Below the pieces are notes generated by a model. That model made no database searches. It saw only the letters and a list, made by a program, of their open reading frames with translations, and had not been told where the DNA came from. From Butyrivibrio sp. XPD2006 (lineage in GTDB: Bacteria; Bacillota; Clostridia; Lachnospirales; Lachnospiraceae): 64,000 bases of DNA. This document shows, in pieces, positions 61,814 through 64,000 of the stretch; positions within the stretch are counted from its first letter, which is position 1, and each line of letters begins with the position of its first letter. The stretch lies in NCBI RefSeq assembly GCF_000420865.1, contig NZ_ATVT01000008.1, positions 62,001 to 126,000 of the forward strand, read 5' to 3'. The position numbers were made by a program, and so were the translations under genes.

Positions 61814-63469
61814 ATGGCAAGAACTGAATCCGATTTAACTGCATGTGGTATAGCTCAAGAACTTAACCCTGAGTTATGGGACTGGACTGATGAAGAAAAA
61901 GCTGCCTTTCCTGACTTACAAAGGGTGACAGCCATTATTGCTAAAAGACTTGAAGACAAAGGCATTCAGCTTAAGTCTCTTCGTGGTGTTATTCATGACT
62001 CTGATACACAGCAAAAATGGAATGAAGCTATGAAAACTTATGATGTTACTCTAAAGCATTTACATGCTCATTGGGTAATTGAATTTAAAAAAGGAGCTAA
62101 GCTCACTGATATAGCCTTAGCTATTGGACTTGCTTCTCAGTATGTAGAAAAGCCTAAAAAGGGACGATATGCAGTAGATAACATGCTTGCTTATCTTATA
62201 CATATCAAGTACCCTGATAAATACCAGTATAGTCCTACTGCTGTATATACTTATTGTGGTAGAGACTACATGGATATATATGCAGAAAGAGAATCTGTTT
62301 GGAAAAAAGGTATTGCTACGGTCAAAAAGTTAGCTGCTGCAGAAGATATTGACTGGCTTGAAGAGCAAATTCTTGAAGGAAAAATTAAAAAAACTCAGAT
62401 TTTCCTTACAGACTCATACTTTAAGACATACTCACACTATCGTCAAAGATGTGAAGATGCTTTTGCTTGCTATACCGATAAAAAAATATACACAGCTATT
62501 GAAGCTATGAAAAATAAGGAATTTTTGCTTACTACTTATTTTATTACTGGAGCTTCAAGAAAAGGAAAGTCTCGTTTTGCTGAAGACCTTGCACAAAGAA
62601 TCATAGATGAAAATGAAAAAAGAACAGGTATCACTTGGAGCTACTGTCGTACACCTACTTCTAATCCTTTAGATGACTACGCAGGAGAAGAAATTATTAT
62701 CATGGATGACTCAAGAGGATGCACTCTTACAGCAGAGGCATGGCTGACTTTTCTTGACCCTAACTTCTGCAATCCAGCTGGTGCAAGGTATCATAATAAG
62801 CCTGGCATCCCTGCAAAAGTCCTTATCATTACAAGTACAAAGTCAATGCTTGAATTTTTCTTTTATACAAAAGGCATTGGTGGCGGTTCACGTTCAGAAG
62901 CGATGGACCAGTTTTTTGCAAGAGTTTTCAGTAGAATTGAGGTTATAGACTTTGATACATATATTATTGATAAGATTGAAGAAAAAGCTGAGTCATATAC
63001 ACTTACACAAGATGGAGAAGAACTTGAACTTCGCTATGCTCCTGTATCTCTTGGAACGGCTACTAAAGAAGAAGCTATATCTCTCCTTTCAGAAGCAGTC
63101 CTTGCAAGATGTGGTAAAGAAAATGTACAGCATATAAATTATGCATCAGATAAAAAAAGAGCTAAAATAAACGAAGAACGTGAAAAACACAAGGAAGAAC
63201 AGGAACAAAAGAAAATAATTGTTGAAAACTCTAAAATTCAAGAAGTCCCATTATATGATGCAGTACGGACTAAAGAATTAGATACAGCTTATGCAATTTA
63301 TAAGCTATATAGAGATGGACTGATGCCGAAAGAATCTTTTGAAAAATATCTTAAAGAAGAATATCATCCTACTCTTCAAGTCAAAACTATAGAAGATTTT
63401 GAAATATTACCTTATTGGGCTTCTCAGACTGTAAAAGAATTTTATGAAGATAAACCTTGCTTAGACTGA
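61814..63469 (+). CDS. Replication protein with HUH endonuclease and SF3 helicase domains
   Basis: The 551-residue protein has a Rep_2-like HUH nuclease: motif 1 VIHDSD (59-64), metal motif HLHAHW (82-87) and Tyr127 in MLAYLIHIKYPDKYQY. A superfamily 3 helicase follows: Walker A GASRKGKSR (Lys252), Walker B EEIIIMDD (292-299) and motif C VLIITSTK (336-343). This nuclease-helicase fusion is the layout of pCRESS-type plasmid Reps, related to those of CRESS-DNA viruses. It should start rolling-circle replication of the excised element. The C-terminal 120 residues are charged and of unknown role. Confidence 0.85.
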   Translation: MARTESDLTACGIAQELNPELWDWTDEEKAAFPDLQRVTAIIAKRLEDKGIQLKSLRGVIHDSDTQQKWNEAMKTYDVTLKHLHAHWVIEFKKGAKLTDIALAIGLASQYVEKPKKGRYAVDNMLAYLIHIKYPDKYQYSPTAVYTYCGRDYMDIYAERESVWKKGIATVKKLAAAEDIDWLEEQILEGKIKKTQIFLTDSYFKTYSHYRQRCEDAFACYTDKKIYTAIEAMKNKEFLLTTYFITGASRKGKSRFAEDLAQRIIDENEKRTGITWSYCRTPTSNPLDDYAGEEIIIMDDSRGCTLTAEAWLTFLDPNFCNPAGARYHNKPGIPAKVLIITSTKSMLEFFFYTKGIGGGSRSEAMDQFFARVFSRIEVIDFDTYIIDKIEEKAESYTLTQDGEELELRYAPVSLGTATKEEAISLLSEAVLARCGKENVQHINYASDKKRAKINEEREKHKEEQEQKKIIVENSKIQEVPLYDAVRTKELDTAYAIYKLYRDGLMPKESFEKYLKEEYHPTLQVKTIEDFEILPYWASQTVKEFYEDKPCLD

Positions 63470-63558
63470 TAAAACACATTTGTGTTACTTATTGTGTGAC
63501 TTGGAGGAGCAGAGCTTGCAAACCTCCTTTCCATGCGGTTTTCATATACGTGTGTTCC

Positions 63559-63578
63559 TTCAAGTCCCACTGCCGGCA
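63559..63578 (+). repeat. attR: 20-bp direct repeat
   Basis: An exact copy of the tRNA-Leu 3' end (57846-57865), with no tRNA body upstream, marks the right end of the element. Confidence 0.88.
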
Positions 63579-63582
63579 TTAT

Positions 63583-63617
63583 AAACCTCGGAGCATTGCT
63601 TCGAGGTTTTCTTTTAT
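63583..63617 (+). terminator. Intrinsic terminator, originally of tRNA-Leu
   Basis: Arm 63583-63590 pairs with 63602-63609, with an inner AGC/GCT pairing, then T-rich sequence. It directly follows attR, so before insertion it would have followed the tRNA gene. Confidence 0.82.
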
Positions 63618-63643
63618 TGTTTTACGCAATTCCGTTAATAGTA

Positions 63644-63652
63644 TGCTATAAT
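63644..63652 (+). promoter_or_regulatory. Extended -10 promoter next to start codon
   Basis: TGCTATAAT (TATAAT 63647-63652) ends 6 bases before the ATG at 63659, so transcription should begin at or within two bases of the start codon. Confidence 0.6.
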
Positions 63653-63658
63653 TAGTTT

Positions 63659-64000
63659 ATGAAATTAGTATCCGTAGACAAATTAATACCCGGAATGGTC
63701 GTATCAGAGAACGTCTATACTCTCGATGACAGGCTCGTAGCGCCAAAAGACACTGTTCTTACCCAAAAGGATATAGACAGGATAAGGTCTTTCTCCCTTT
63801 ATAACATCTTTGTTGAAGAAGAGATGAAAGCGGTTCCTGAGGATAAGGAAGCGTCAGGAACAACCGATCTTGAGCCTTCATATTCCGAGAGACTTAGAAA
63901 CACTCAGGAGTTCATTATTTTCAAGCAGCATATAGAGGATTGTGCTGAAGAGCTTGAGGAGTCCTTTAGAATGCTTGCCAATGAGTCCATTCCTCTTGAT
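63659..64000 (+). CDS. HD-GYP-type protein, N-terminal part, cut by window edge
   Basis: The first 114 residues begin MKLVSVDKLIPGMVVSENVY, the N-terminal domain that usually precedes an HD-GYP cyclic-di-GMP phosphodiesterase; it continues past the window. The catalytic domain is not visible, so the assignment rests on the N-terminus. There is no Shine-Dalgarno before the ATG, and a -10 element ends 6 bases upstream, which suggests a leaderless mRNA. Confidence 0.6.
   Translation, partial: MKLVSVDKLIPGMVVSENVYTLDDRLVAPKDTVLTQKDIDRIRSFSLYNIFVEEEMKAVPEDKEASGTTDLEPSYSERLRNTQEFIIFKQHIEDCAEELEESFRMLANESIPLD

Larger units (their letters stand above)
57866..63578. mobile_element. Integrated mobilizable element (about 5.7 kb) in tRNA-Leu
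   Basis: The element is bounded by a 20-bp direct repeat of the tRNA-Leu 3' end. It encodes a tyrosine integrase beside the tRNA, a small coiled-coil protein, a MobV-type relaxase and a HUH/SF3 replication protein. It carries no conjugation genes, so it would need a helper for transfer. Its gene style (AAAAGGAG sites, Lys-rich proteins) differs from the flanking housekeeping genes. It can be seen as an integrated plasmid or IME. Confidence 0.87.

Noticed and set aside
1..64000. CRISPR array, rRNA genes or insertion sequences
   Set aside because: No regularly spaced repeats, rRNA-like stretches or transposase genes were seen; the only mobile element found is the one in tRNA-Leu.

Overview
The window looks like a chromosomal segment of a low-GC anaerobic Firmicute, most plausibly a rumen-type Lachnospiraceae such as Butyrivibrio or Pseudobutyrivibrio. 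This is inferred from the AT-rich composition, AGGAGG-type ribosome binding sites, ribonuclease Y, GH5 endoglucanases inside a polysaccharide locus, and ferredoxin-like FrhB proteins paired with pyruvyl transferases. The species cannot be fixed from sequence reading alone.

Region 1 (1-28341) is a long, almost entirely plus-strand exopolysaccharide locus. It holds GT4, GT2, GT14 and GT-C glycosyltransferases, three polysaccharide pyruvyl transferases, three FrhB-type iron-sulfur proteins (one fused to a DUF1919 domain), two acyltransferase-3 proteins, two Wzx-type flippases, a Wzy-like polymerase, a CpsC/Wzz-CpsD pair with a membrane-anchored surface protein between them, and two membrane-anchored GH5 glycosidases. 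The Alg14/Alg13-like pair and the priming phosphoglycosyl transferase that such a locus needs lie at 43834-46325, so the EPS locus is interrupted by region 2.

Region 2 (28361-43642) is a RiPP island. Its first part carries a complete lasso-peptide set: B2 protease, HPr-kinase-like kinase, a 50-residue precursor missed by ORF calling, asparagine-synthetase-like cyclase, PqqD-like B1, two nucleotidyltransferases and two GT2 enzymes. Its second part has a two-component system, an unrecognised 355-residue protein, an ABC exporter broken by a one-base shift in a T run, a second HPr-kinase-like protein, a second precursor-like peptide (67 residues, four Cys, Gly/Tyr/Arg-rich tail), a second PqqD protein and a soluble S24/S26-type protease. 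Both peptides place Thr at 17, Gly at 20 and Asp/Glu at 28. This suggests two substrates built on one template, the second being either an unusual lasso peptide or a new RiPP type.

Region 3 (46505-57744) is housekeeping: ribonuclease Y, a DtxR-like regulator, an RsmF-like methyltransferase, a heterodimeric ABC exporter, a TtcA-like enzyme, a CBS/DRTGG pyrophosphatase, a TcdA-like dehydratase and a NUDIX hydrolase.

Region 4 (57783-63578) is tRNA-Leu(CAA) carrying a 5.7-kb integrated mobilizable element bounded by a 20-bp direct repeat of the tRNA 3' end. The element encodes a tyrosine integrase, a small coiled-coil protein, a MobV-type relaxase and a Rep with HUH endonuclease plus SF3 helicase domains, with hairpins that are good origin candidates. 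The window ends in the start of an HD-GYP-type protein gene that may be transcribed without a leader.
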